From Micrococcales bacterium (lineage in GTDB: Bacteria; Actinomycetota; Actinomycetes; Actinomycetales; Cellulomonadaceae): a stretch of DNA of 64,000 bases. Below the pieces are notes generated by a model that ran no database searches, was not told the origin of the DNA, and saw only the letters and a program-made list of their open reading frames with translations. The stretch covers positions 1 through 64,000 of the forward strand of contig WRMB01000011.1 in NCBI GenBank assembly GCA_009777345.1, given 5' to 3'. Each line of letters starts with the position of its first letter. Position 1 is the stretch's first letter. Below, piece after piece: positions 11,109 through 20,880 of the stretch. The translations under genes and the position numbers were made by a program.

Positions 11109-13695
11109 CGGCTGCGTCCGGGTCGTCGAGGTCTGGGCCAGCCGCAGCGATAGCGACCAGGTCGGCCCAGCACTCGGCGATCATGGCCGGTGGGACCTCT
11201 CTCAGAGGCAGAGGTTCGTTGTCGCGGCAAAAACGCAGGCCGTCGAATGTGGCCTGAGGTGTCTCGTCGGGGAAGTCTTCGGGGAAGAAAGTACCGACGA
11301 ACCTGATCTGCGCCGTGATCCGCGCCGTCGGGTAGTCCTTGTCGTAGCTGCGCACGACCGGTTCAGGATGGCGCACCCACATCTTGGTGACGGGATCTCG
11401 CACTTCCTGCACACCGTCGCGGCCCTTCTGGGTCCGCATCAGATCCCCACGCTGCCACCCTCGGACGACGGCCTGCTTGCGTAGCTCGGCGGCGGTGATC
11501 ACGTACCCCTGTCGACCGGTCAGCACGGTGATGTCAGGGTCGTCGAGCACGACCGGCTCAGTGCCCAGCTGGTCGAAGAGGCCGGTCACCTGGTGGTCGT
11601 CCAGGTGGGCCCACCATGCGTCGCGCTGGTCTGGGGTCAGCCGGGTCGAGTGGGCCAGGCGAACCGTCGCCTGGTCGTCAAGGACGAACGGTTCGTCGTC
11701 GGGCCCGGCCAAGGTCCGGTCGGCCAGAAGCCGGAACGTCCCACCGGGTTCGGCGATCCACACCAGGCGCTGGGCCAACCGTGACATCACGGGATGACCG
11801 ACGAACCGGGGCAGCCACTGTGCGGCGGTCCATGCGTGATCGCTGACCATGAGCTCACGCAGACGGGCCGTCTGGGCCGCCACCAGCTCGCGTACCACCT
11901 TCTTCGTCTGCGCCAGCTCAGCCTTGGCCGCAACGACTTGATCGGCATCGTCGGTCGTGCTGGCAGCGGGCAGGCCACCACGACGGACCTTGCCCGCGTC
12001 GTCGCGCACCGTCCATGTCAGGTCGTCGGTGAGCTGTGCCGTAAACGACCGTAGGCCATAGCTGAGCCTCAGCGCGCCCTCCGCATCCAGGCCAGCGTCA
12101 GACACCGCCCGGTCCGCGAACTCGGCCGACGAGATCCCCAGCCGGTCCGCCAGCCTCCAGAGCTGTTCCGTGGCGTGCTTGCGGAAATCTGGGTCGCCCA
12201 GCACTTTCGGGTGCGTCACCAACAGCTGCACGGCGGCATCGTCGTCCACCCAGGTCGACAGCTCGATGAGCGCCATGACCTGAGTGACCCTCCCCCACCT
12301 TGTCAGGTATTGGCTCACTTGTTCTGCGATCCCAGGGCCGCCGAAGGCCGCGACCAGGGCCAGCACGCCCCGTGACGACGACGCGGAGAACGGAGGGTTG
12401 CTCCGGTACGTCTTCAGGAGACCCTCAAAGATCTCCTGCTCTGTGGCAGACACCATCGGAAAACGGCTCTTCTGCTCGGCGGCGTCCTTGGCCGCCCGAG
12501 CCACGATCTTCTCGTCAGAGACGTCCTCCTCGATCCACGCCTTGAGCAGAGCCGCAGCAAAGGCGTGCGCAGACGACTGGTCAAGCAGCGCCGCCCAGGC
12601 CAGCATCTCCGTACCTGGCTCGACCCACCGCGCTTCGATCGACGTCTTGGCCCACCACTGCCAGACCACGTCCGGCACCGGTTCGCCATCGGCCCACCGT
12701 AACTGCGGCAAGCCCGCCTTGACCAGCCATGACGTCTTCGGCATCTTCCTCGGCATGCCTTGACGAGCAGCTGCCTCGACGGCGTTGCGGGCAACCGGCG
12801 GCTCGGCCCGATCGGTCGAGAGCGCGGCTCTGTCAGGATCCCACCGTTGTGGAAGTCGACGGATGACCACCGACCGGTCAGCCAGAGCTGTGCCCCACGC
12901 CCAGTCCCTGGTCGCGTCGTCCCCCTCACGCCACAGCAGCTGCAACGACTGTTTCCGCTCAGCGGGCTTGTCCCCTTCTGCCGCGATACGACGCCACACG
13001 TCGAGACATCCGGCACCGATCTCGTCCGAGAACTTTCGCTGGCTGCGTGCCAGAGCCCAGTGCACCTCCTGCTCGAGAGTCGCCGACCGACCGACAGCAT
13101 CGGCGATCAGCAGGAGGAACGGGGCGAGGGTCTCGCTGCTGACGCAAAGCAGGTTGCCTATGGCCCTTGCCCGTTCCTCCGAGGTTGCCGTCGCCCACCA
13201 CGCGAGCAGAGCGTTCGTGTGACGACGCACCGCCGCGTCGAAGCCGACTGTCGCTGCGGGCCTGAAGTATGAGCTGCCGATCACCACGACCGCTCCCGCA
13301 GGGTCGTGACCTTCAGCCACGAGAGCGGCCTCCAACGCCACCATGGCGACCCGTGGCTGGTTCCCGTCCGTCCCGTACCGGTTGAGGCCGAAGAGCAGAG
13401 CCTCGTACCAGTCCGGAACCGGGCGGGTCCCCATCTGCAGGTGCCCGCTCAAGAGCTTCCCGAGACGGACCAGCACCATCGGGTCGGCCTCAGCGGCCAC
13501 CAGTGCAACAACCTGCCCGATCTCGGCCCACGCATCTAGAGGCCACCAGTCACCGTGGTCGATCGGAAGGTACTCACCGTCCTCGAGAACATATCGCGCA
13601 GCACGATCAGCCCTGTCCGGGTCAGCAGGGTACAAATGCCGCGCACAGCTGACGACTCGTTCGGCGACATCGCTGCAATCAGTCGGTTCTGTCAT
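11098..13695 (-). CDS. DUF4132 protein, paralogue 1
   Basis: An 865-residue protein of the DUF4132 group (E. coli YehI/MolR relatives), function unknown. The N-terminal half is helical, HEAT-like sequence. The middle has LRWADGEPVPDVVWQWW, and the C-terminal third has SYGLRSFTAQLTDDLTW, GHPVMSRLAQRLVW and LAHSTRLTPDQRDAW followed by FDQLGTEPV. These blocks recur in four other proteins of this window. No signal peptide or membrane segment, so cytosolic. Last gene of the minus-strand block; its ATG lies 17 bp inside the preceding SUKH-type gene. No nuclease or protease motif was seen. Confidence 0.85.
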   Translation of the reverse strand: MTEPTDCSDVAERVVSCARHLYPADPDRADRAARYVLEDGEYLPIDHGDWWPLDAWAEIGQVVALVAAEADPMVLVRLGKLLSGHLQMGTRPVPDWYEALLFGLNRYGTDGNQPRVAMVALEAALVAEGHDPAGAVVVIGSSYFRPAATVGFDAAVRRHTNALLAWWATATSEERARAIGNLLCVSSETLAPFLLLIADAVGRSATLEQEVHWALARSQRKFSDEIGAGCLDVWRRIAAEGDKPAERKQSLQLLWREGDDATRDWAWGTALADRSVVIRRLPQRWDPDRAALSTDRAEPPVARNAVEAAARQGMPRKMPKTSWLVKAGLPQLRWADGEPVPDVVWQWWAKTSIEARWVEPGTEMLAWAALLDQSSAHAFAAALLKAWIEEDVSDEKIVARAAKDAAEQKSRFPMVSATEQEIFEGLLKTYRSNPPFSASSSRGVLALVAAFGGPGIAEQVSQYLTRWGRVTQVMALIELSTWVDDDAAVQLLVTHPKVLGDPDFRKHATEQLWRLADRLGISSAEFADRAVSDAGLDAEGALRLSYGLRSFTAQLTDDLTWTVRDDAGKVRRGGLPAASTTDDADQVVAAKAELAQTKKVVRELVAAQTARLRELMVSDHAWTAAQWLPRFVGHPVMSRLAQRLVWIAEPGGTFRLLADRTLAGPDDEPFVLDDQATVRLAHSTRLTPDQRDAWWAHLDDHQVTGLFDQLGTEPVVLDDPDITVLTGRQGYVITAAELRKQAVVRGWQRGDLMRTQKGRDGVQEVRDPVTKMWVRHPEPVVRSYDKDYPTARITAQIRFVGTFFPEDFPDETPQATFDGLRFCRDNEPLPLREVPPAMIAECWADLVAIAAAGPDLDDPDAAVTR

Positions 13696-14790
13696 CGTCT
13701 GCCTTTTCGTCGTCCGGTGTCGTTGCAGGCCGTTGGGCTGGACGAATCACGATCGGTGCCTTTTCGTCGTCCGGTGTCGTTGCAGGCCGCTGGGCTGGAT
13801 GAATCACGATCGGTGTCGAGACTCGACACGGCTGTGAGGTGATGTGCATTGCGTCGAGCAGCGGCTGGGGTGCTGCGGCGAGCAACGCGGAGGCCGCGGC
13901 CTGGGGGTCTTGGGTTTCGACCCAGAGCTCGACCGGAGCGGAGCAGGTCCGGCTGGCCCAGCGATAGCTTCCCAGGTGACCGACGCCTTGCAGCGCACTC
14001 TGGTAGTGGTCACCGTCGGGAAGGATGGACTGTTCGTCTGGTGTGAGGCCGACGAACACCAGGGTGACGCGGTGCTCACCCCCCGGTGGGTCGAGGTCGA
14101 CGAGGGACGCGATGACGTCGAAAGCCTGGTCGGTGGCGGTCATCCACATCGTGGCCCAGTTCTCGTCGTCCCGGACCATGGTCTCGGCGTCGCCGAGCGG
14201 CGAGCACGGATAGTACGGTTGCCCTGGCACGGGCAGGGGCGACAGGCCGAGCAGCGCGGCCCGGTCGGACTCGTCCTCCAGCACCCCGCCCGCACACGGT
14301 CACCGAGCCGACCGAGCGGACCGCGCCGATCCTCGAACGGTGCGACGGGCGCTGCGGCACCGGCGAGGGTGTCGCTGAGCAGCATCCCGTGCAGCGCCGC
14401 GCTCAGCCGAACCAGCGGGTAGTCGAAGTGCTCAGCGTCGTCGCAGGAGCACACCGGGTCGGCATCTTTGTCTCCGCCCTCGACGACCAGGTTCCACACT
14501 CCCTGGTTCTCCGTCCACACCGCCAGGTGCCCATCCCGGCTCCACAACCTGCTGGGAGTCGCCGGGGTGTCCGCACTTTCTCGCAACCGGTTACCGACCA
14601 GCTCGAACCACTCTCGCAGCGCCACCGGCAAGGCCAGGCCGACGCGAGCCGACGCGGCGTCGATCTCTTCAGCGGTACTGCCGTCGGCCGCCGACAACGG
14701 ATCGGCGTACCAGAGCTCGACCAGCTCTCCGAGCCACCTCCACCTGGGCGTCGACAACAACTCTTGCTGTCGGGACGAGACGTTGTTCAT
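13679..14790 (-). pseudogene. SUKH (SMI1/KNR4)-type gene split by a frameshift
   Basis: From the ATG at 14790 the protein shows a SUKH fold pattern: TAEEIDAASARVGLALP and then VALREWFELVGNRL, typical of immunity-type SMI1/KNR4 domains. Coding quality in this frame fades at about 14285, where PLGRLGDRVRAG runs into a run of four Gs (minus strand; C-tract at 14284-14287). The next frame then reads VLEDESDRAALL, PLGDAETMVRDD and MWMTATDQAF, which looks like its natural continuation. One extra G would rejoin the frames into about 371 residues. Either this is a sequencing or assembly indel, or the gene is broken or phase-variable. The second half could restart at GTG 14284. SUKH proteins commonly neutralise toxins, which makes an accessory role plausible. 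Confidence 0.65.
13701..13814 (-). repeat. 57-bp tandem repeat, two units, coding
   Basis: Two nearly identical 57-bp units begin at 13701 and 13758 and differ at a few bases. They encode two copies of a 19-residue unit (consensus PIVI-H/R-PAQRPATTPDDEKA) at the C-terminus of the SUKH-type gene. The unit length is a multiple of three, so copy-number change would keep the frame. Confidence 0.85.
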
Positions 14791-14838
14791 AAGTCGACCA
14801 CCTGACTGTCGAACTGAGCCAACAAGAGCATACTCTCC

Positions 14839-17412
14839 CTATCCCTCAGCTGGGTCTGGTCCGGTGGCAGCGATAGCAGCCATATCAACCCACGACTCGG
14901 TGAGGAGGGCTGCTGGGACCTGGCCCAGTGGTTGGGCTGTACCGTTGTGGACAAAGCTGAGGTCGGTCAGGGTCACCCTGGTAGTTCGGTCGGCCCGCAT
15001 TTCGGCACCGCTGAAGCTGATCACCACAGTGATGCCGAGCGTCGAGTACTCCTTGTGGTAGGAATGGATCCAGCCTTGGTCGTGGTCGTATTCGTAGCCA
15101 CGACGGGTTGCCTGGGTGTCCAGCACACCGAAGACCACCGTATGGCCGCGCCACCCGTCGACAGCGGTGGCGGTCGGGTCGGCCACGACGACGGGGTCGT
15201 GGCCGAGCTGGTCGAACGGGGCGACGACCTCGTAGTCAGCCAGGTGGACCTGCCAGGCGGCACGTTCGGCCAGGGCCAGAGTGGTGGAGTGCGCCAGGCT
15301 GACAGGGGCGTCGGGACGCAGCGTGACGGGTGCGTCGTCCGACCCGGTCAGGGTTCCGTCGGACAGCGGCCGGAACGACTCGGCGGCCGTCTGCCAGACC
15401 AGGCCGGTGGCCAACCGCGACATGATCGGGTGGTGCCTGATCTGCTGTTCCCACTCGTGGGTGGTCCAGGTCCGTCCGGCGGCCATGTGGTCACGCAGCC
15501 GAGGTGTCTGGGTTTTCGCCACAGCGGCGACGGTGCTCTTGGCGTTCTTGAACGTGGTCTTGGCTGCGGCGACCGCCTCTTTGTCGTCGGTGGCACGAGC
15601 CGGCGGCAGGGACCGCAGCACCTGGCCGGTCTCGTCCCGGACCTGCCAGCCCAGGCTGTCGGTCAGCTGCACCTCGAACGAACGTGGACCATAGCTCAGC
15701 ATGAGCCGCCCGGTAGCGTCCAGACCGGCATCGGGCACCACCCGGTCGACCAGGTCGGCGACGCTGACCCCCTGGCGCCGGGCCGCCGCCGCGAGCTGGT
15801 CGACGGCCCGTCCGCGCAGACGGCCCGGACGGCGTGACAACGACACCAGGAGGTGCAGCGCGGCCGGGTCGTCCACCAGGGCCAGCAGCTCGATCAGCGC
15901 CCGTGCCTGGGTGGTCCGCTTGGCCCACCGGTTCAGGTACCGGCTGACCGGGTCGGCCAGGCCAGGTCCGCCCATGGCCGCGACCAGGGCCAGCACACCC
16001 TTCGATGCCACGGCGGCAGTATCTGCTGGCTGCCGGGCAAGATGCGGCAGCAGCAGGTCGGCCAGCTCGGCGACGGACAGACCTTGGTGGGCACGTTCCC
16101 ACCCGTCGACCCGCATCTGACGCAGCTGGTCGACCACCCACGACGGCTGGCCGCTGTGCATGGTGGCGGCTTTGCGGTCGGCCGCAGCCCGCGCCTGCTC
16201 AGCGGTCGGCGGACGCAGGTCTCGATCCAGCCAAGCCTTCAGCAACGTCGCCGCGAAACGCTGCCCCGACAGGCGCTCCACCAGGGCCGTGTGGCCCACC
16301 AGGGACATCCCGTCAGCTAGAACCGCACCCGGGACAACCTGCTTGGCTTTGACTGCCAGGTGCACCCACCACTGCCACACCACATCAGGGACCATGCCAC
16401 CATCGGCCCAGCGCAGCGGCGGTAGCCCCGCCTCGGTCACCCAGGCCAGACCTTCCGACAGTCCGCGCGGCAGTGCCCGGCGGGCTGCCGCCTCGACCGC
16501 TTCGTGTCGGTGCGGCGTTTCCGAGTCAGGCACCGACTGAAGCGACCAGACCTGGGACAGCGCACGAACTGACGGCGCGGAGTCCGCAGCAGCGGTCACG
16601 ATCACCCATTGTCTCGCGCGCTCGTCACCTTCTGGTGCTGTCGACCATGCCAACGTGAGCGCCCGACGACGCTGCGTCGCGGAACCTTCGACTACCAGCC
16701 GCTGGCACACCCCGACAAGCCCCGGTCCGATCCGGTCGATCATCGGGCGGCACTGACCCTCGTGGCACCGATCATAACGGTCCACGCTGCTGTCGGTAGC
16801 GGTGGGAGTTCCGTATCGAGCGGCCTGCTCGGCCTTCGTCGACGCCACAACCTCTTCAGCAACCAGCGTGAGGAATGGCTCCACCGTCTGGTCGCTGAGA
16901 TGCCCCAGATGGCAGATCAGGTAGGCGCGGGCGTGTCGGTTTGCCGCGCCCCACCAAGCTGCCAGTGCTTCTGGGTGACGGCGGGCTGCTGCGTCGAGGG
17001 CACGCCTCTTCCGCAGGACCTCAGCTTTACGCTCCTGCATGAAAAAAACTTCTTCGGGAGAGTCGCCAGTGCCCCAGAAGACCGGGTACGGCCGCCACTG
17101 CGGAAACCCCACGCCCCAGCCGTAGTCGTCTTTCCAGTCAGCCAAGACCTCGGCCAGCCGGACCAGCTGCTCAGGTGATCGGTCTGCCAGGTCGAGCACC
17201 AGGGCGGCCATCCGGTCGACCACCTCGTCGCTCCACGGAACATTGGGCGGCGGCGGCGCACCAGGTTTTCTGGTGCTGTTGATGGTGTGCGGCGGTGCCT
17301 GACCTCCTTCGGTGACGTATCTCTCTGCTTCTGCCGCTGCGCTCATATCTTGGTACAGCAGGCTCAGGTCGACACCGTCGTCTGGTGTCGTCGGCTCGAC
17401 GTCATCGTTCAT
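14839..17412 (-). CDS. DUF4132 protein, paralogue 2
   Basis: An 857-residue DUF4132 protein. It carries the shared blocks LRWADGGMVPDVVWQWW, KGVLALVAAMGGPGLADP, SYGPRSFEVQLTDSLGW, HHPIMSRLATGLVW and LAHSTTLALAERAAW with YEVVAPFDQLGHDPVV. The first 60 residues differ from the other paralogues and are acidic then Pro-rich (GAPPPPNVPW). Its start lies 14 bp after the stop of the SWIM protein gene, so it is probably co-transcribed with it; the ribosome site is weak. Function unknown; presumably a cytosolic partner of the ATPase/VWA/SWIM genes. Confidence 0.85.
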   Translation of the reverse strand: MNDDVEPTTPDDGVDLSLLYQDMSAAAEAERYVTEGGQAPPHTINSTRKPGAPPPPNVPWSDEVVDRMAALVLDLADRSPEQLVRLAEVLADWKDDYGWGVGFPQWRPYPVFWGTGDSPEEVFFMQERKAEVLRKRRALDAAARRHPEALAAWWGAANRHARAYLICHLGHLSDQTVEPFLTLVAEEVVASTKAEQAARYGTPTATDSSVDRYDRCHEGQCRPMIDRIGPGLVGVCQRLVVEGSATQRRRALTLAWSTAPEGDERARQWVIVTAAADSAPSVRALSQVWSLQSVPDSETPHRHEAVEAAARRALPRGLSEGLAWVTEAGLPPLRWADGGMVPDVVWQWWVHLAVKAKQVVPGAVLADGMSLVGHTALVERLSGQRFAATLLKAWLDRDLRPPTAEQARAAADRKAATMHSGQPSWVVDQLRQMRVDGWERAHQGLSVAELADLLLPHLARQPADTAAVASKGVLALVAAMGGPGLADPVSRYLNRWAKRTTQARALIELLALVDDPAALHLLVSLSRRPGRLRGRAVDQLAAAARRQGVSVADLVDRVVPDAGLDATGRLMLSYGPRSFEVQLTDSLGWQVRDETGQVLRSLPPARATDDKEAVAAAKTTFKNAKSTVAAVAKTQTPRLRDHMAAGRTWTTHEWEQQIRHHPIMSRLATGLVWQTAAESFRPLSDGTLTGSDDAPVTLRPDAPVSLAHSTTLALAERAAWQVHLADYEVVAPFDQLGHDPVVVADPTATAVDGWRGHTVVFGVLDTQATRRGYEYDHDQGWIHSYHKEYSTLGITVVISFSGAEMRADRTTRVTLTDLSFVHNGTAQPLGQVPAALLTESWVDMAAIAATGPDPAEG

Positions 17413-17426
17413 GGCAGTTCTCGCAT

Positions 17427-19424
17427 TCAGCTGGCGGGGTCGGAGAGGGCGCCGAGGAGGAGGTAGACCTGACGGACCAGGTAGAGGGTGCGTAGCAGGT
17501 GCTCGGCGGCGGGGATATCGGGGTCGGGGTCGGGGAAGAGGTCGAAACCTAGGGTGCGGACGGGGGTGAGGTGGGCGGTCAGGTTGGACAGCAGCGGGCC
17601 GGCGCCGCTGGAGCCGGCGCCGCGTTCACCGGTGCGGACCAGCCAGGTGTGCAGGTCGAGGAGGGCCGTCGGAATCTCGACGGGGGCGGAGAGCTCGGAC
17701 TGGTCTTCGTCGTCCGGGGTGTCGTCTGGGTCGGGGGCCAGGTCGTCAGCCGAGTCGGGACCGGACGCGGGGCGGGCGAAGCCGAGCGGTTCGAGGGGGT
17801 CGGGCTGGTCGGGGCGGATCAGGGACAGGGGTTCGCCGACGACCTGGCCGCCCAGGCGGTGGACCCGGGCGACCACCAGGGTGCCGGGCGGGACTCCGGC
17901 GGCGGCGTGGCGTTCGAGGGCTTCGACCAGGCGGGCGGTGGTCTTGGTCCACTGGACGTGCAACGGCAGCACGACGTCGTCGGCGTCGACAACAGGCCAG
18001 ACCAGGGTCTGGGAATATGGGTCGAACTCGGCCTCGCCGAAGGCCGCCGGGCGGATCACGGCCCAGTCGCGCAACGAGTCGGCCGCGTCCAGCAGGCTGA
18101 CGGGGGGACGGTCGGTCAGGGACGCCAGGTCGTCGACCACGGACAGCGTCGCGACGATCTCGTCGAAGGTCAGGGCGGTGACCAGGGCCTGGGTGGAGGC
18201 CCGGCTGGACAGGCGACCCCCGGCGATCTGGGCGGCGCGCAGACGCACCCGGGCCCCGGCGGTCTGGCGGGGGGCGCGCAGGCCGGACCAGGGACCGGGG
18301 GCGGACCAGCGGCCGGAGGGGCTGAAACCGCGCACGGTGGCCGGTCGCGCATCGGTCCACGAGCAGAACCGCCGCTTGGCCGGCCACCAGAACAGAAGGG
18401 TCAGACCCCGGTACCCGACGCGGGACCTCCACACCTGCCCGCCCAGGCCCACCAGGTCCAGCTCGCGGATCTCGTCGTACTGGGCCCGGGCGACACCGAC
18501 CAGACGTTCAGGTTCAGGCTGGGTGGCCCCCAGCGCGTCGACCAGGGCCAGCCCGACAGCGGCCTCCTCCAGCAGCGCCTCGGTGTCGGCACCGGCCTGA
18601 CGGGCCAGGATCTCGGCCACCCGGTCGGCCATGCGCCGCAGCAACCGGGCCAGCCGGTGGTACTCGGCGCCCTGGGCGGACGTCGCCACCGACTCGTACC
18701 GTTCGGCGACGTCGGCCGACAGGTGCGCGGCACCCAGCGCGGCGGTGTCGACCAGCAGACCCCGGGCGGCGGCCCGCACCTTGTCCCGCAACGGGCCGGT
18801 CTCGCCGGGTGCCCGGCCGATGGCTGAGTGGGGTCGCGGGGCGGGGACGGGCACCGGGCCGCCCAGGGCCCGTCGCAACGCCAGCACGGCCAGCGCCCGC
18901 AGCCGGGCGGGCTGGGACACGGGCACGTCGGCGACCAGACCGGGCAGCCCTCCCCCGGCGTAGCGGAACACCACCCGGGGGCGTTCCAGCTCGATGACGA
19001 CAACCCGCCCGAGGTTCACGCTGACCTCGTCGGGCTCGGTGTCGGCCAGCCGTTCGACGACCCACCGCCACCCGGCCTTGCCAGCGTGGGCAGCCAGAGC
19101 AGCATCATCGAGGGCCGTCAGCTCGGCGCTCAGGTCGCCGGAGTCGTCCTCGGACGTCTCGACCTGGGCTCCCAGCCACAGACCGGCCGCCACGACGTGC
19201 TGGCAGATGCTCGTGGCCGGGCAGGTGCAGACCGCGTGGCCAGGTCCGCGAGCGTCCATGGTGACCTCGCGCTCCCCCACGGTGACCCGCACCGTCTCGT
19301 CGTCCCAGGCCGCCGGGCCGACGCTGTCGAGGTCTTTGCGGGCCCGACGCAGCAGACCCCGGTTGGCCAGGGTGGCCCAGGTGTCGTCGTCATAGCGGGC
19401 CAGGAGAACCAGCAGCGCGGTCAT
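17427..19424 (-). CDS. SWIM zinc-finger protein (YehQ-like)
   Basis: A 665-residue protein with a SWIM-type zinc finger near residues 70-80: CTCPATSICQH matches C-x-C-x(n)-C-x-H. The rest is helical, with a D/E-rich acidic linker around residues 560-590 (DDTPDDEDQSEL). It occupies the position of yehQ in the E. coli yehL-M-P-Q order. SWIM fingers bind DNA or protein partners; which applies is unknown. The ATG at 19424 has AAGGAG upstream; an in-frame GTG at 19448 is less likely. A divergent small gene starts 54 bp away, so a promoter may lie in that gap. Confidence 0.82.
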   Translation of the reverse strand: MTALLVLLARYDDDTWATLANRGLLRRARKDLDSVGPAAWDDETVRVTVGEREVTMDARGPGHAVCTCPATSICQHVVAAGLWLGAQVETSEDDSGDLSAELTALDDAALAAHAGKAGWRWVVERLADTEPDEVSVNLGRVVVIELERPRVVFRYAGGGLPGLVADVPVSQPARLRALAVLALRRALGGPVPVPAPRPHSAIGRAPGETGPLRDKVRAAARGLLVDTAALGAAHLSADVAERYESVATSAQGAEYHRLARLLRRMADRVAEILARQAGADTEALLEEAAVGLALVDALGATQPEPERLVGVARAQYDEIRELDLVGLGGQVWRSRVGYRGLTLLFWWPAKRRFCSWTDARPATVRGFSPSGRWSAPGPWSGLRAPRQTAGARVRLRAAQIAGGRLSSRASTQALVTALTFDEIVATLSVVDDLASLTDRPPVSLLDAADSLRDWAVIRPAAFGEAEFDPYSQTLVWPVVDADDVVLPLHVQWTKTTARLVEALERHAAAGVPPGTLVVARVHRLGGQVVGEPLSLIRPDQPDPLEPLGFARPASGPDSADDLAPDPDDTPDDEDQSELSAPVEIPTALLDLHTWLVRTGERGAGSSGAGPLLSNLTAHLTPVRTLGFDLFPDPDPDIPAAEHLLRTLYLVRQVYLLLGALSDPAS

Positions 19425-19478
19425 GACTCCACTCCTTGCCAGCACCACGCATACTTAGGCGCAAGAAGGAGGTGCCCG

Positions 19479-19724
19479 ATGGCCCGGGTGACGATACATC
19501 TCGACGAAGAGACCCACGCGCTCCTGGAACAGGCAGCCCGCGCTGATGGTGTGCCCCCAGACCGGTGGGTCGCCCAGCTGATCCGCCAGCGCACCGGCCG
19601 ACCTGGAGGCGCTGCTGCGCGGCCGGGGTGGCCGGAAGGCTGGAAGTCGCTCATCGGCAGCGTCCCGGACTTCCCCCTGCGGTCCGACCCGCCCCAGGCA
19701 GGTAGCAGCGCGGTCATGAGGTGA
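19479..19724 (+). CDS. Small ribbon-helix-helix (CopG/Arc-like) protein
   Basis: An 81-residue protein preceded by an excellent ribosome site (AGAAGGAGG, 7 bp before the ATG). The N-terminus MARVTIHLDEETHALLEQAA followed by GVPPDRWVAQLI is the strand-helix-helix pattern of RHH DNA-binding proteins. It is the only plus-strand gene inside the 24-kb minus-strand block. It faces away from the SWIM gene across 54 bp and its last 11 bp overlap the VWA gene end. No toxin partner follows, so an autoregulator of the locus is more likely than a classical antitoxin; that role is inference. Confidence 0.72.
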   Translation: MARVTIHLDEETHALLEQAARADGVPPDRWVAQLIRQRTGRPGGAAARPGWPEGWKSLIGSVPDFPLRSDPPQAGSSAVMR

Positions 19725-20880
19725 CCTCGACCAGCCAGGACGCCAGGTCGGCGGGGGTGAGGCAGGCGACGGGCATACCGGCGTCGACGCACTCGGCAGC
19801 GATGTGCTTGTCGTAGTGCGGGGGTGCGTCGTAGTCCAGCGCTGCCAGGCCGATCATGGTGACGCGGGACTCGGCCATCTGGCGCACCTGCGCCACCAGC
19901 TCGGTGGCCGACGCACCTTCGCAGAAGTCGGTGACCAGGACGAACGCCGTCCGGTGCGGGTTCTCCACCAGCGTCGAGCAGTACCGCACGGCCTGGGTGA
20001 TATCGGTGCCGCCGCCCAGCTGGACGGTCATCAGCACCTCCAGCGGGTCGTCCACGTGGTCGGTCAGGTCGACCACCGAGGTGTCGAAGACCACCAGCCG
20101 CAGCCGGAACCAGGGCAGCCCGGCCAGGATGGCCGCGGTCACCGCCGAGTGGATGACCGACCCGACCATCGACCCGGACTGGTCGACGCAGACGATGACG
20201 TCCCACGGCAGCCGTGGGGAGTTCCGCTCGAAGAACAAAGCCTTCTCGATGACCAGCCGGTGTCGGTCGGTGTCCCGCGTGGTCTGGTCGACCGGTTCGG
20301 CGGACCTCAGCCGGGTGTGCTTGAGGTTGGCCCGGATGGTGCCGACCGGGTCGAAGTTTGCCGCCACCGCCACCGGTGAGTGCGCGAACCGGTTGAGCCG
20401 TCCGGTCAGTGTGGGGGCGATCTCCTGCCGGATCCGGCGCATCAGCTCGTCGACGACCTGGGCGACGATCCTCCGGGCGACGGCCAGCGCTGGCGGGCTC
20501 ATCAGGCCCTTGAGGGTCAGGACGGTGCGCAGCAGGTCTTCGTTGGGTTCCAGCCGGGCCAGGGTCTCGGGGTCGGTCACCAGCTCGGTCAGGCCGAACC
20601 GGTCGATCGCGTGCTTCTCGATCACCTCGACGGTGCGCTGAGGGAACAGCTCGCGCACCTCGCCCAGCCATTCCACCAGGTACGGCGCCGACGCACCCAG
20701 ACCGGCCCCAGACCCAGGCCCACCGTCGCCGTCGCCGCGCACACCGCGGTCCTGGTAGGCACGGCCGTACAGCTCGTCCAGCGCCGCACCCATCCGTTCG
20801 GCGCCGCAGCCCAAGCCCCCCAGGGAGCGTTCGGAGTACCGGCCGAGCACCAGCCGCCACCGGTCCAGGACGTCCGTCAT
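19714..20880 (-). CDS. VWA domain protein (YehP-like)
   Basis: A 388-residue protein with a C-terminal von Willebrand A domain. The MIDAS is intact: CVDQSGSMVGS gives DxSxS, followed by FDTSVVDLT and the GGGTDIT Thr. The N-terminal 200 residues are helical with a Gly/Asp-rich insert (GVRGDGDGGPGSGAGLG). It corresponds to YehP. VWA proteins paired with MoxR ATPases generally act as metal-dependent adaptors or substrate selectors. The ATG at 20880 overlaps the DUF5682 stop by 4 bp, indicating coupled translation. No signal peptide, so cytosolic. Confidence 0.88.
   Translation of the reverse strand: MTDVLDRWRLVLGRYSERSLGGLGCGAERMGAALDELYGRAYQDRGVRGDGDGGPGSGAGLGASAPYLVEWLGEVRELFPQRTVEVIEKHAIDRFGLTELVTDPETLARLEPNEDLLRTVLTLKGLMSPPALAVARRIVAQVVDELMRRIRQEIAPTLTGRLNRFAHSPVAVAANFDPVGTIRANLKHTRLRSAEPVDQTTRDTDRHRLVIEKALFFERNSPRLPWDVIVCVDQSGSMVGSVIHSAVTAAILAGLPWFRLRLVVFDTSVVDLTDHVDDPLEVLMTVQLGGGTDITQAVRYCSTLVENPHRTAFVLVTDFCEGASATELVAQVRQMAESRVTMIGLAALDYDAPPHYDKHIAAECVDAGMPVACLTPADLASWLVEVTS

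Noticed and set aside
14276..14292. Programmed ribosomal frameshift in the SUKH-type gene
   Set aside because: No X-XXY-YYZ slippery heptamer or obvious downstream stimulator was seen; an indel is the simpler explanation.
19479..19724. Antitoxin of a type II toxin-antitoxin pair
   Set aside because: No small toxin gene lies next to it on the same strand; it ends inside the VWA gene.
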